DNA from: DASUVJ01 sp036378995
Lineage (GTDB): Bacteria; Patescibacteriota; Saccharimonadia; Saccharimonadales; Saccharimonadaceae
Length of the DNA stretch: 13,940 nt
NCBI GenBank assembly: GCA_036378995.1
Contig: DASUVJ010000041.1
Span: 1 to 13,940 of the forward strand
Direction: 5' to 3'
In this document: positions 6,579 through 13,585 of the stretch, in pieces
Layout of the letters: the number at the start of each line of letters is the position of its first letter
How positions within the stretch are numbered: position 1 is the first letter of the stretch
Translations under genes and position numbers: made by a program
The notes under the pieces: model-generated
Database searches by the model: none
Seen by the model: the letters and a program-made list of their open reading frames with translations, nothing else
What the model was told of the DNA's origin: nothing

Positions 6579-7445
6579 TTAGGCATTTTCAACGATTTTT
6601 TTGATGTCTTCGATGTAGTCGTCATTGTCTATAACATACTGAAGATGCGCCAAAAAGTAATTTTTCGGATCCCCTGTCGTTACCCAGTGCCCATCTGTCG
6701 GCACTACATACACATCACCACTTTTTGCCATTTTTGTAATCGCATCGACTGTCCAAAGTTCGTTATCAAGTCCGATATTATCCGGGTTAAGATGCTCAAA
6801 AGCCTCAGGAGTCAGCAAGTACCTTCCGTACGAAGCCAGCGTCGAAGGAGCCTCTCCTACTTTCGGTTTTTCAACAATGTAATCGAGCTTGGAGCCTTCT
6901 TTTAGCTGAAAAATACCGTACTTGCTAACCTCGGAAGGGTCTAGCTCCTGAGCAGCGACGATTGCTTTAGCATCAGGATGCCTGTCAAACTCCTCCATTA
7001 GACTTACTGCATCACTTTTTCCAAATACAACATCATCACTATAGAGCACCAAAAACGCCTCGTCATCAGCAATATAATCCTTGGCACTTACGATTGGCGA
7101 GCCGTTGCCATAAGGGAGCGTCTGATCTTGCTCAATAACGTTAATTCTAGGAAGATCAAGCACTTCGCGAACCACGTCATAGCGCTCTTCCTTGCCCTGA
7201 GATGCAAGCTGTTTGTGAATATAGTGAACGCTGTTATAAAAATAATCCTCATAAATCGGCTTGCCTTCGGGCGTTGCTACAATGATAATTTCTTGAATTC
7301 CAGCCTGAACGCATTCTTCAACCACTAATTGCATAATAGGTTTATTCCCTAGAGGTAGCATGGCCTTTGGAATTGTCTTCGTGATCGGCAGGTAACGGCT
7401 GGCAAATCCAGCATCGGTAATAATAGCTTTAGTTGGACGTTTCAT
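6579..7445 (-). CDS. Sugar-1-phosphate nucleotidyltransferase, probable UTP-glucose-1-phosphate uridylyltransferase (GalU-like, divergent)
   Basis: A 288-residue protein, the usual GalU length, aligning along the family. The nucleotide-binding loop is DAGFASRYLPITKTIPKAMLPL (11-32). SDD (136-138) supplies the metal-binding Asp, and VEKP (191-194, K193) the conserved Lys. GRYLLTPEAF (207-216) and the C-terminal GDPKNYFLAHLQY are also typical. Family knowledge: UTP + glucose-1-phosphate gives UDP-glucose for cell-surface glycans. Several signature positions differ from E. coli GalU: GLGTR is GFASR here, PKEMLP is PKAMLP, the GLGHA segment is replaced by YGNGSP (112-117), and GEIQLTDA by NELWTVDA (228-235). 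Another sugar or nucleotide is therefore possible. The ATG follows the NUDIX stop directly (TAA-ATG), with AAGGAG (7455-7460) inside that gene. It is the last gene of the gat operon. Confidence 0.87.
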   Translation of the reverse strand: MKRPTKAIITDAGFASRYLPITKTIPKAMLPLGNKPIMQLVVEECVQAGIQEIIIVATPEGKPIYEDYFYNSVHYIHKQLASQGKEERYDVVREVLDLPRINVIEQDQTLPYGNGSPIVSAKDYIADDEAFLVLYSDDVVFGKSDAVSLMEEFDRHPDAKAIVAAQELDPSEVSKYGIFQLKEGSKLDYIVEKPKVGEAPSTLASYGRYLLTPEAFEHLNPDNIGLDNELWTVDAITKMAKSGDVYVVPTDGHWVTTGDPKNYFLAHLQYVIDNDDYIEDIKKIVENA

Positions 7446-7997
7446 TTAATTGGTCTCCTTCTGTAATTCCCTGAGTTGGTCATAAGCGGCAAGTACCGCC
7501 ACCGGATCGCTCATGCGACTGGCTTTGGCGTTTTCAATGAACTCATCGATAGAAATTAATTCAACATCGATGAACTCATCCTCGTCGCCGACTCTAGCCT
7601 CGTCTACCAGTTTGCAGTTTAACGCTAAAAAGTAATACCACTTACCGTTCAAATAGCTGTCTCTATCGAACTCACCGAGGGGGATCATCCCCTCTGGAAC
7701 GTACCCCGTTTCTTCTTCAAGCTCCCGCCGAGCTGCCGCTTCAGGCTCCTCCCCCTCATCGACATAACCGCCAGGAATTTCAGTCATGATTTTTTCCGGG
7801 CCAGGTCGGAATTGCTTACCAACAATCACTTTATTATCTGATGTAAGAGCGATGACGCCTGCTGCGCGCTTACCTTCGGCTAGAAATGTAGTGCGTGTTG
7901 CGATGTTGCCATCGGGCAGCTTAAATGTTTTTACGATAACATCGTGGTAATCAATCTTGGTTCGTACCGTTGGTTCGATGCGCTCCCAGGATTGCAT
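7446..7997 (-). CDS. NUDIX hydrolase, ADP-ribose pyrophosphatase-like
   Basis: A 183-residue protein with a perfect NUDIX box, G-x5-E-x7-REUxEExGU, at residues 77-99 (G77, E83, R91, E92, E95, E96), which binds Mg2+. The preceding KQFRPGPEKIMTEIPGG (61-77) and the strand-rich N-terminus, including GVIALTSDNKVIVG, fit the ADP-ribose/nucleoside-diphosphate-sugar pyrophosphatase branch (NudF-like). The expected reaction is hydrolysis of ADP-ribose or a related NDP-sugar to a nucleoside monophosphate and a sugar phosphate; substrate is not provable from sequence. Its ATG overlaps the gatB stop by one base (TAATG at 7995-7999), with GGAG (8006-8009) 8 nt upstream. Lying next to a UDP-sugar synthase, it could also police NDP-sugars; that is inference. 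Confidence 0.92.
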   Translation of the reverse strand: MQSWERIEPTVRTKIDYHDVIVKTFKLPDGNIATRTTFLAEGKRAAGVIALTSDNKVIVGKQFRPGPEKIMTEIPGGYVDEGEEPEAAARRELEEETGYVPEGMIPLGEFDRDSYLNGKWYYFLALNCKLVDEARVGDEDEFIDVELISIDEFIENAKASRMSDPVAVLAAYDQLRELQKETN

Positions 7998-9448
7998 TAT
8001 AGGCGCTCCCTGATAAGTTTTTGGGCGAGTGCAGGATTTGCCTTACCCTGGGATTTTTTCATTACCTGACCGACAAGATAGCCGATGGCTTTGTCTTTAC
8101 CTTCTTTAATATCAGTAATAGACTGGGCGCTCGCAGGATCAGCCAGCACTTCGTCTACGATAGCGGCTACAAGCCCCTCATCGCTTACTTGCAGTAAGTT
8201 TTTACCTTCAGCAATTTCGCGTGCCGATTTGTCACTCGAAAGCAACTCGATGAACACTTCTTTAGCTGCCGTGCTGCTTAATTCGTTCTTCTCCACCATT
8301 CCGGCAAGTTCGATGAAGCCTTCAGGAGAAAGCTCATTTACATCAACGACTGTTTCGTCGGGGTCACTATGGCCAAGCGCGCTCGAAAACCAGTGAGCTA
8401 CACGTTTTGCCGTGTCATCACCCGCTTGATCCTGCACCTTCGTTACAAGCTCCGCGTATTCACGGGTGGCAAGAAGGGAATCAATAACCGAACGATCCAA
8501 TCCCAGTACCGACCATTTTTGACGGTACTCCGGAGGGAGTGTCGGGATCGTCGACTGGATCGCCTCGATCTCCTCATCCGTAAGAACAATCGGCGGAATA
8601 TCAGCATCCGGCATATAGCGGTAGTCCTGTGCGTCTTCTTTTGAACGCTGCGAGTTGGTCTTCTGCTTGGCATCATCCCAACCACGCGTCTCCTGAACGA
8701 CACGTTCACCTTTTTCAAGCAGTTCAATTTGGCGCTTGAACTCGTATTCCGCAGCCTTTTCAACGCTCTTGAATGAGTTGAGGTTCTTAACCTCGGCGCG
8801 GTTGCCAAGTTTATCCGCACCCTTCAGGGCAACAGATATATTAACGTCAAAACGCATGTTGCCATGGTAAAGGTCACCGTGCGTTACTCCAGAGTAGGTC
8901 ATGAGACGATGCAACTCTGCGGCATAAGCTTTTGCGGCAGCTGCAGAGTGAATGTCTGGCTCCGAAACGATCTCGATCAGCGGCGTGCCCGCGCGGTTAA
9001 GATCGACGAGGCTGTAATCACCAAAGTGCGTTAGCTTACCAGCATCTTCTTCCATATGCGCATGATGAATACGCACGCGCACCGTACTGCCGTCTTCAAG
9101 CGGAGCATCGATATGCCCAGCCAGAATAATCGGCTCGTACATTTGAGTCGTCTGGTAGCCTTTTGGAAGATCAGGGTAAAAATAGTGCTTGCGGTCAAAG
9201 CGGCTGACGTGTGCGATTTTAGCGTTCAATGCCTTACCTGCCTTAATTGCAAGATCTACAGCCTTACGGTTAAGCACCGGCAACATACCAGGCAGTCCGT
9301 AGTCGACAGGGCTCACGACGCTGTTTGGCGACTTATCACGCGCGTCGTTATCGGCAGTACTAAATAATTTCGTATCTGTCGCAAGCTGCACATGGCACTC
9401 GACACCGATAGTCATCTCATATTTGTTCAAAATTTCTTCACTCAGCAT
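7997..9448 (-). CDS. gatB: Aspartyl/glutamyl-tRNA amidotransferase subunit B
   Basis: A 483-residue, full-length GatB, which recognises mischarged Glu-tRNA(Gln) or Asp-tRNA(Asn), phosphorylates the acyl group and receives ammonia from GatA. Visible landmarks are TIGVECHVQL (13-22), KHYFYPDLPKGYQ (87-99), HMEEDAGK (131-138), the family signature VDLNRAGTPLIEI (148-160), EVKNLNSFKSVEKAAEYE (219-236) and DYRYMPDADIPP (275-286). A YqeY-like tRNA-binding tail ends in LVGQVMKKSQGKANPALAQKL. One segment is unusual: where many GatB proteins have a MEEGS-RCD-type sequence, this one has YHGNMRFD (194-201). The ATG overlaps the preceding gene's stop (TAATG at 9446-9450), with AGGAG (9456-9460) 7 nt upstream. 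It is separated from gatA by an extra gene. Confidence 0.98.
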   Translation of the reverse strand: MLSEEILNKYEMTIGVECHVQLATDTKLFSTADNDARDKSPNSVVSPVDYGLPGMLPVLNRKAVDLAIKAGKALNAKIAHVSRFDRKHYFYPDLPKGYQTTQMYEPIILAGHIDAPLEDGSTVRVRIHHAHMEEDAGKLTHFGDYSLVDLNRAGTPLIEIVSEPDIHSAAAAKAYAAELHRLMTYSGVTHGDLYHGNMRFDVNISVALKGADKLGNRAEVKNLNSFKSVEKAAEYEFKRQIELLEKGERVVQETRGWDDAKQKTNSQRSKEDAQDYRYMPDADIPPIVLTDEEIEAIQSTIPTLPPEYRQKWSVLGLDRSVIDSLLATREYAELVTKVQDQAGDDTAKRVAHWFSSALGHSDPDETVVDVNELSPEGFIELAGMVEKNELSSTAAKEVFIELLSSDKSAREIAEGKNLLQVSDEGLVAAIVDEVLADPASAQSITDIKEGKDKAIGYLVGQVMKKSQGKANPALAQKLIRERL

Positions 9449-9867
9449 TAGATAGCTCCTAGATCTTTCAGACCCTGCTTAAATCCGGCAAGCGCGCGTC
9501 GAGCATCATCGTACGTGACAACGGCATCAGCTTCGTGAGCAATTTGATTGCGAAGCTTGTGCGCAGTCCAAATTGCATTGCGGTCAGACCATGTCTCTTT
9601 TGTGTTCTTCATGCGCTCGCCCATCGTCTCGCCCTTTACGCCGCGCTCACGAAGTGCCAAGTCGAGAAGTTTATCAGCTTCAAGCACAGTAATATGATAG
9701 CTTGTCACTTCGTCGCGCTTTAACTGCTGTTCAATCTTTAGCCAACGCAAGCGGTACTTATCAACATCAAGCCGAGAACCGCCTTTTTTGGTCATCGTGA
9801 TAACTGCGAAAAGTAGTCCGGCGACGATTAAGATTGCTGCAAAGAAAAAAATGATTGATGTATCCAC
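9448..9867 (-). CDS. Membrane-anchored HEPN-like protein of unknown function, inside the gat operon
   Basis: A 139-residue protein not recognised as a named gene. Residues 4-25 (IIFFFAAILIVAGLLFAVITM) form one N-terminal membrane helix followed by basic KKGGSR, so the rest should be cytoplasmic. The soluble part is all-helical: KYRLRWLKIEQQLK (38-50), VLEADKLLDLALRERGVKGETMGERM (61-86), then WTAHKLRNQIAHE (100-112) and a final helix. R106-N107-x3-H111 matches the R-polar-x3-H motif of HEPN-fold RNases and toxins (R-x4-6-H). I recall similar LEADKLLD...GETMGER...HKLRN.IAHE proteins, soluble or membrane-bound, as common unknowns in CPR genomes. Start GTG at 9867, 2 nt after the gatA stop, with GGAGG (9878-9882) 10 nt upstream. 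Its stop overlaps the gatB ATG. Whether it is a nuclease or only a helical adaptor is unknown. Confidence 0.88.
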   Translation of the reverse strand: MDTSIIFFFAAILIVAGLLFAVITMTKKGGSRLDVDKYRLRWLKIEQQLKRDEVTSYHITVLEADKLLDLALRERGVKGETMGERMKNTKETWSDRNAIWTAHKLRNQIAHEADAVVTYDDARRALAGFKQGLKDLGAI

Positions 9868-9869
9868 GA

Positions 9870-11273
9870 TTACTTATCCTCCAGTGACTTAGCCAGTGCC
9901 ATGAGCGCTGCGTCGCTGCGGCGCGGCCCTACAAGCTGTACGCCGATGGGAAGCCCCGCTTCACTGGCTCCTGCCGGGATACTGATAGCCGGTAAGCCTG
10001 CGAGGCTCGGCGGTACTGTCATGATGTCGGCCAGGTACATCTTTACTGGATCGTCCGTGTTCTCGCCAAGCGCAAAAGCAGGCGTTGGCGCAACCGGCCC
10101 AAGCAGCGCATCGTACTCATCGAATAGTACATTATAAGCATTCACTAACAGCGTTCGAGCTTTTTGCGCCTGTTGGTAATAAGCATCGAAGTAGCCGCTT
10201 GAAAGCACGTAACTTCCAATCATAATACGGCGCTTGTTCTCGGTTACAAAGCCTTCGTTGCGTGTCTTACCATAGAGTTCAGCAAGCGTTTTGGCGGCTT
10301 CTGCACGGTGACCGTAACGAATACCATCGTATCGCGCCAGGTTACTACTGACCTCTGCAGGAACAATGATGTAATACATTGCGAGCGCGTACTTAACAAT
10401 CGGAAGACTGATCTCTTCGACCGTGTGGCCGGCAGCTTTTAGCTTTTCGACATATTCCATCGTCCGCGCACGCACGTCTACGTCGACGTCTTCAGACATA
10501 AATTCTTTAATAAGACCAATCTTCTGTGCAGGTTTTGGTGATGCATGCGGAGCAAAAAAATCAGGCAGCGTCGTCATATCGCGGTCATCGCGGCCACTCA
10601 TGATGCTCATGACGAGTTCGGCATCTGCCATATCCTTCGTAAAGCAGCCGATCGTGTCGGTACTGCTAGCCATGGCGACAACCCCATAGCGGCTGACCGT
10701 TCCATACGTAGGTTTAATGCCAATAACACCATTGTAGCTGGCTGGCTGACGAATCGATCCGCCAGTATCCGTACCGAGTGCGAAAGGTACGACATCAAGC
10801 GCCGTGACGACCGCCGAGCCACCGCTGCTTCCACCGGCAACCCTTGTCTGATCCGCCGAGTTTTTCGTCGGACCAAAGGCAGAGTTTTCCGTACTACCTC
10901 CGTGGGCGAATGCATCGAGATTAGCTTTACCAATACAAATCGCGCCGGCGGCCTCGAGTTTTTCGATAGCCGTTGCCTGAAGCGGGGCGTTGAAGTTTTC
11001 CAGCATTTTACTTGCCGCCGTCGTTGGCGCACCGAACGCCAAAAAATTATCCTTGGCGACAAAAGGAACGCCAGCAAGAACGCCGACGTCTTCACCGCGA
11101 GCAATCCGTGTGTCAATATCACTAGCTCGCTCCAGCGCACGCTCCGATGTCACGCTAAGAAGCGCCTTGTAGTCTTCGGTTTCGGATGCTTTGGCAAGCG
11201 CCGCTTCCACATATGCGCGGGCTGATTTTGCACCGCTTTTAACATCCTCTGCAATCATTACAATATGAGTCAT
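9870..11273 (-). CDS. gatA: Aspartyl/glutamyl-tRNA amidotransferase subunit A (glutaminase/amidase)
   Basis: A 467-residue amidase-signature enzyme that releases ammonia from glutamine for tRNA-dependent transamidation. The catalytic triad is intact: K74 (VPFVAKDNF), cis-Ser S149 in AGGSSGGSA and nucleophile S173 in GTDTGGSIRQPASYNG. The 24-residue Ser-Ser spacing is that of the family. GIKPTYGTVSRYGVVAMASSTDTIG and the C-terminal GLPAISIPAG...GLPIGVQLVG are typical of GatA. Length is close to, slightly under, the usual 480-490. The ATG at 11273 shares one base with the gatC stop (TAATG at 11271-11275). No Shine-Dalgarno is seen, so translation probably depends on coupling. A second in-frame ATG five codons on (11258) is a possible alternative start. 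It is followed after 2 nt by the HEPN-like gene. Confidence 0.98.
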   Translation of the reverse strand: MTHIVMIAEDVKSGAKSARAYVEAALAKASETEDYKALLSVTSERALERASDIDTRIARGEDVGVLAGVPFVAKDNFLAFGAPTTAASKMLENFNAPLQATAIEKLEAAGAICIGKANLDAFAHGGSTENSAFGPTKNSADQTRVAGGSSGGSAVVTALDVVPFALGTDTGGSIRQPASYNGVIGIKPTYGTVSRYGVVAMASSTDTIGCFTKDMADAELVMSIMSGRDDRDMTTLPDFFAPHASPKPAQKIGLIKEFMSEDVDVDVRARTMEYVEKLKAAGHTVEEISLPIVKYALAMYYIIVPAEVSSNLARYDGIRYGHRAEAAKTLAELYGKTRNEGFVTENKRRIMIGSYVLSSGYFDAYYQQAQKARTLLVNAYNVLFDEYDALLGPVAPTPAFALGENTDDPVKMYLADIMTVPPSLAGLPAISIPAGASEAGLPIGVQLVGPRRSDAALMALAKSLEDK

Positions 11274-11563
11274 TACAATACTTTCGGTACTTTAACTTGG
11301 TCTTCGGTGGCCTCTGGAGCTAGTTGAAGGAGCTCTTTACGCGTAACGGCAGGCTCTACTACCTCGTCATTACGCCAGACGTTTTCCAGATCGGTCACTT
11401 GATACGTCGGAGTAACCCCATCGGTATTAAGTTCACCAAGCTGTTCAATGTAGCCAAGAATATTGCCGATGTCCGCTTGCAGGCCATCGATTTCAGAATC
11501 TGTCAGTTGCAAGCTGCTTAGCTGTGCCAAGTGCTGCACTTCGTCACGAGAAATTTGTGTCAT
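11273..11563 (-). CDS. gatC: Aspartyl/glutamyl-tRNA amidotransferase subunit C
   Basis: A 96-residue protein of normal GatC length. Typical features are the N-terminal helix ISRDEVQHLAQLSSLQLTDSEI (about 4-25), GNILGYIEQLGELNTDGVTPTYQ (about 32-54) and the C-terminal stretch ending APEATEDQVKVPKVL, where family members usually end in ...F.VPKV. GatC wraps the GatA-GatB interface and stabilises the complex. It is the first gene of the six-gene operon. The ATG has no Shine-Dalgarno; a consensus TATAAT lies 6 nt upstream, so the transcript is predicted to begin at or beside the start codon. Presence of GatCAB predicts that the organism lacks GlnRS and/or AsnRS, or needs Asn synthesis on tRNA; that is inference. 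Confidence 0.96.
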   Translation of the reverse strand: MTQISRDEVQHLAQLSSLQLTDSEIDGLQADIGNILGYIEQLGELNTDGVTPTYQVTDLENVWRNDEVVEPAVTRKELLQLAPEATEDQVKVPKVL

Positions 11564-11569
11564 ATATCC

Positions 11570-11575
11570 ATTATA
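11570..11575 (-). promoter_or_regulatory. -10 promoter element of the gatC operon, predicted leaderless
   Basis: On the minus strand a consensus TATAAT ends 6 nt before the gatC ATG. No -35 box or TGn extension is convincing. Start-point spacing of 6-8 nt puts the 5' end at or next to the ATG. The exporter terminator lies upstream at 11611-11644, which supports a new transcription unit here. Confidence 0.6.
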
Positions 11576-11610
11576 ACCGATGAAATACCAAAATACACCT
11601 TACCTACACC

Positions 11611-11644
11611 CAAAAACACCCGCCTGTAACGACGGGTGTTTTTG
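11611..11644 (-). terminator. Intrinsic (bidirectional) terminator of the ABC exporter operon
   Basis: A perfect 12-bp stem (CAAAAACACCCG, 11611-11622, with 11633-11644) closes a 10-nt loop. Its GC-rich centre (CACCCG/CGGGTG) and A5/T5 base end in a run of T on either strand. It lies 15 nt after the permease stop and upstream of the gatC promoter, so it separates the exporter operon from the gat operon. Confidence 0.85.
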
Positions 11645-11658
11645 CGATAAGGAGAGAA

Positions 11659-12768
11659 TTACTCCCAGCGGAATACCTTGAAGGCGATGAAATAGATGAT
11701 CACCATCCAGGCACCGATAAGGCCGATCTGCGGCAGAATGTCGATAAGATGACGTCCTTCGGTTGCGATCAGGCGAATACCATCAATCACCGGCGTCAAC
11801 GGCAAGAACGAAGACACGTTCTGCAACCACTCCGGCATGATGAAGCGCGGGAAGAACGTCCCCGAGAGGAACATCATCGGGAAAACAACGATGTTCGAGA
11901 GCGGCGCAGCTTGGCGCTCGTTCTTTGCCCAGCCACCAAGCGCAAGACCAATACCAAGGATCATAGTAATGCTAAGCACGAGGAACGCAGCAAGCTCAAA
12001 GTAATTACCCACCACATTCAGGTTAAACATGAGTATCGCGACAATAAACATGATCGCAAGGCTCATAAGTCCGATAACCGCCTGCCCGATCATTGTCGAG
12101 AGGAAATACTGCCATACGCGCAGCGGGGTCGTGCTCAGTCGGCGAAGGATTCCCATTTTCTTTAGTTCAGGGAAAACATTGACCGGTCCGAAGATACCCA
12201 TGCCGATGATCGCAAAGCCTAAGAGCCCCGCAAATGTGTAATCAAATGCACTAAGGCTGCGCTCGTTCAGCTGCTGGGAAGTTACCGAGAGCGGCGTTTC
12301 TGTTTTAACAAACTGAGCGTTCACCTCTTTAAACTGAGCATCCAAAATACTCGTCAGCGCCTTACCTGACTGTTCGTTGTTCTGTGTGTAAATAACGTTA
12401 GCCTGCCCGCTTGGGTAGCCCTGGCCGTCTTTTATGTCGCCGAATCCCTTAGGTAGTACGATCGTTGCGTCAATTTCAGAACGGCTCATGCGGTCCTTGG
12501 CGGCATCGACAGAGTCGACTTCTTTATTAACCTTTAGGACATCGCTTTCTTCAATTTTTTTCGTGAAGTCCTTGGCAAATGCACTTTCCGATTGGTTAAC
12601 CAGCGCCACGTCGAAGCTAAGGTCGCTCGGGCCGCTGTTTAAGCTGCCGAAGACAAACAGGAAGATCAGTGGGAAACCGACCCCGAAGAACAAAGCCAAT
12701 TTATCGCGGAAGAAACGTTTTGTATTAATTTTTACGAATGTTTTAACAGTATATAGTGAGCGTTTCAT
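11659..12768 (-). CDS. ABC-2-type transporter permease
   Basis: A 369-residue integral membrane protein with the ABC2_membrane_3 layout. A basic N-terminus leads into one membrane helix (about 24-42). A roughly 130-residue extracytoplasmic domain (about 45-175) follows, then five hydrophobic segments (about 176-198, 225-250, 256-280, 288-306, 345-365). Typical elements are FPELKKMGILRRLSTTPLRVWQYFLS (199-224), the coupling region, and PMMFLSGTFFPRFIMPEWLQ (297-316), the conserved P...LSG.FFP. segment. It pairs with the ATPase immediately upstream. Such exporters move drugs, lipids or polysaccharides; the cargo is not evident. The ATG shares a base with the ATPase stop (TAATG at 12766-12770); only a weak GAGGG lies 10 nt upstream, so coupling is likely. 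Stop TAA, then the terminator. Confidence 0.95.
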   Translation of the reverse strand: MKRSLYTVKTFVKINTKRFFRDKLALFFGVGFPLIFLFVFGSLNSGPSDLSFDVALVNQSESAFAKDFTKKIEESDVLKVNKEVDSVDAAKDRMSRSEIDATIVLPKGFGDIKDGQGYPSGQANVIYTQNNEQSGKALTSILDAQFKEVNAQFVKTETPLSVTSQQLNERSLSAFDYTFAGLLGFAIIGMGIFGPVNVFPELKKMGILRRLSTTPLRVWQYFLSTMIGQAVIGLMSLAIMFIVAILMFNLNVVGNYFELAAFLVLSITMILGIGLALGGWAKNERQAAPLSNIVVFPMMFLSGTFFPRFIMPEWLQNVSSFLPLTPVIDGIRLIATEGRHLIDILPQIGLIGAWMVIIYFIAFKVFRWE

Positions 12769-13529
12769 TATTGTCCGTCCCTCAAATCTTTACCTGTAAG
12801 ATCAATAAAGACATCCTCCAGGTTAGCCTGCTCGACATGCTGCTTCTTTTTAAAGCCACGGTCAAGTAATTGTTTGATCAGATTCTTTGGCGTATCGATA
12901 GCAATAATCTTGCCGTTATCCATAACAGCGATCCGATCACACAAAATTTCTGCTTCGTCCATGTAATGTGTCGTCATAACGACGCTGATTCCCTTGTCGC
13001 GAACTTTCTCGATCAGTTCCCATAAATGACGGCGTACCTGTGGGTCGAGACCGGTCGTTGGTTCGTCCAAAAAGAATACCTTTGGTCCGTGCACAAGAGC
13101 CGTCGTAATACTAAGACGCTGCTTTTGTCCGCCGGAGAGATCTTCGACGTAGTTGCCAGCCTTCTCTTCCAGGTCAACGTCGCGAAGAAACTCCATGACA
13201 TCCACCTTTTCGCCGTATGCTGCCGCAAACATCTCGATGACTTCCGTCAGCTTTGTTTTGTCCTGGAACGCTGGCGACTGAGGCTGCACACCGATCAGGT
13301 ATTTGATCTTCTGCGGGTCTTTGGAAACATCAATTCCGTCAATTACGACCGAACCGCTATCGATCGGACGAAGTGTTTCCATCATTTCAAGCGTGGTTGT
13401 TTTTCCTGCGCCATTTGGCCCCAAAATGCCAAATATCTCACCTTTTTTGACCGAAAAACTGATGCCGTCGACCGCCTGTTTGTCGCCGTACCGTTTCTTC
13501 AAGTCTTTTACTTGAATCATTGTTGTCAT
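12768..13529 (-). CDS. ABC transporter ATP-binding protein (ABC-2 exporter, CcmA/daunorubicin-resistance type)
   Basis: A 253-residue nucleotide-binding subunit with all motifs intact: Walker A GPNGAGKT (37-44, K43), Q-loop near VQPQ (81-84), signature LSGGQKQRL (131-139), Walker B VFFLDEP (151-157, D155 and E156) and H-loop TTHYMDEAE (186-194, H188). The C-terminus (LEDVFIDLTGKDLRDGQ) is the usual end of CcmA-type exporter ATPases. It powers the permease encoded directly downstream, working as a dimer on the cytoplasmic face. The ATG at 13529 is preceded by a good promoter with no Shine-Dalgarno; an in-frame ATG at 13520 is an alternative start. Divergent from the deaminase gene, with 63 bp between the two starts. 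Confidence 0.97.
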   Translation of the reverse strand: MTTMIQVKDLKKRYGDKQAVDGISFSVKKGEIFGILGPNGAGKTTTLEMMETLRPIDSGSVVIDGIDVSKDPQKIKYLIGVQPQSPAFQDKTKLTEVIEMFAAAYGEKVDVMEFLRDVDLEEKAGNYVEDLSGGQKQRLSITTALVHGPKVFFLDEPTTGLDPQVRRHLWELIEKVRDKGISVVMTTHYMDEAEILCDRIAVMDNGKIIAIDTPKNLIKQLLDRGFKKKQHVEQANLEDVFIDLTGKDLRDGQ

Positions 13530-13537
13530 AACATTCT

Positions 13538-13566
13538 ATTCTACGGTATAAAAGGTCCTGTGTCAT
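13538..13566 (-). promoter_or_regulatory. Promoter of the ABC exporter operon, predicted leaderless
   Basis: On the minus strand a -35 ATGACA (13566-13561, 5/6 match) is separated by 17 nt from a -10 TAGAAT (13543-13538, 5/6 match), which ends 8 nt before the ATG at 13529. No Shine-Dalgarno follows. It overlaps the region upstream of the divergent deaminase promoter, so the two could compete for polymerase. Confidence 0.65.
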
Positions 13567-13576
13567 TACTCCGAGG

Positions 13577-13585
13577 TGCTATAGT
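13577..13585 (+). promoter_or_regulatory. Extended -10 promoter of the deaminase gene, predicted leaderless
   Basis: TGC-TATAGT ends 7 nt before the ATG at 13593. The sequence TGCTATAGTTGG is identical to that before the pilus ATPase gene. No -35 box is apparent. A GAGGTG at 13574-13579 is 13 nt from the ATG, too far to act as a normal Shine-Dalgarno, and it lies inside the promoter. Confidence 0.55.

Noticed and set aside
10607..11140. 177-codon minus-strand frame overlapping gatA in another frame
   Set aside because: gatA is unambiguous here with its catalytic residues. The alternative frame is rich in Arg, Ser and Leu with no recognisable domain.
10545..11225. 226-codon open frame on the plus strand
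   Set aside because: It lies wholly antisense to gatA, has no promoter or ribosome site, and its basic, Arg/Thr-rich composition is typical of a shadow of a real gene.
13560..13567. GTGTCATT also present in the palindrome at 5929-5936, as a possible shared operator
   Set aside because: Here it is a half-site only, without the second arm, and it overlaps the exporter -35. A match this short is plausible by chance.
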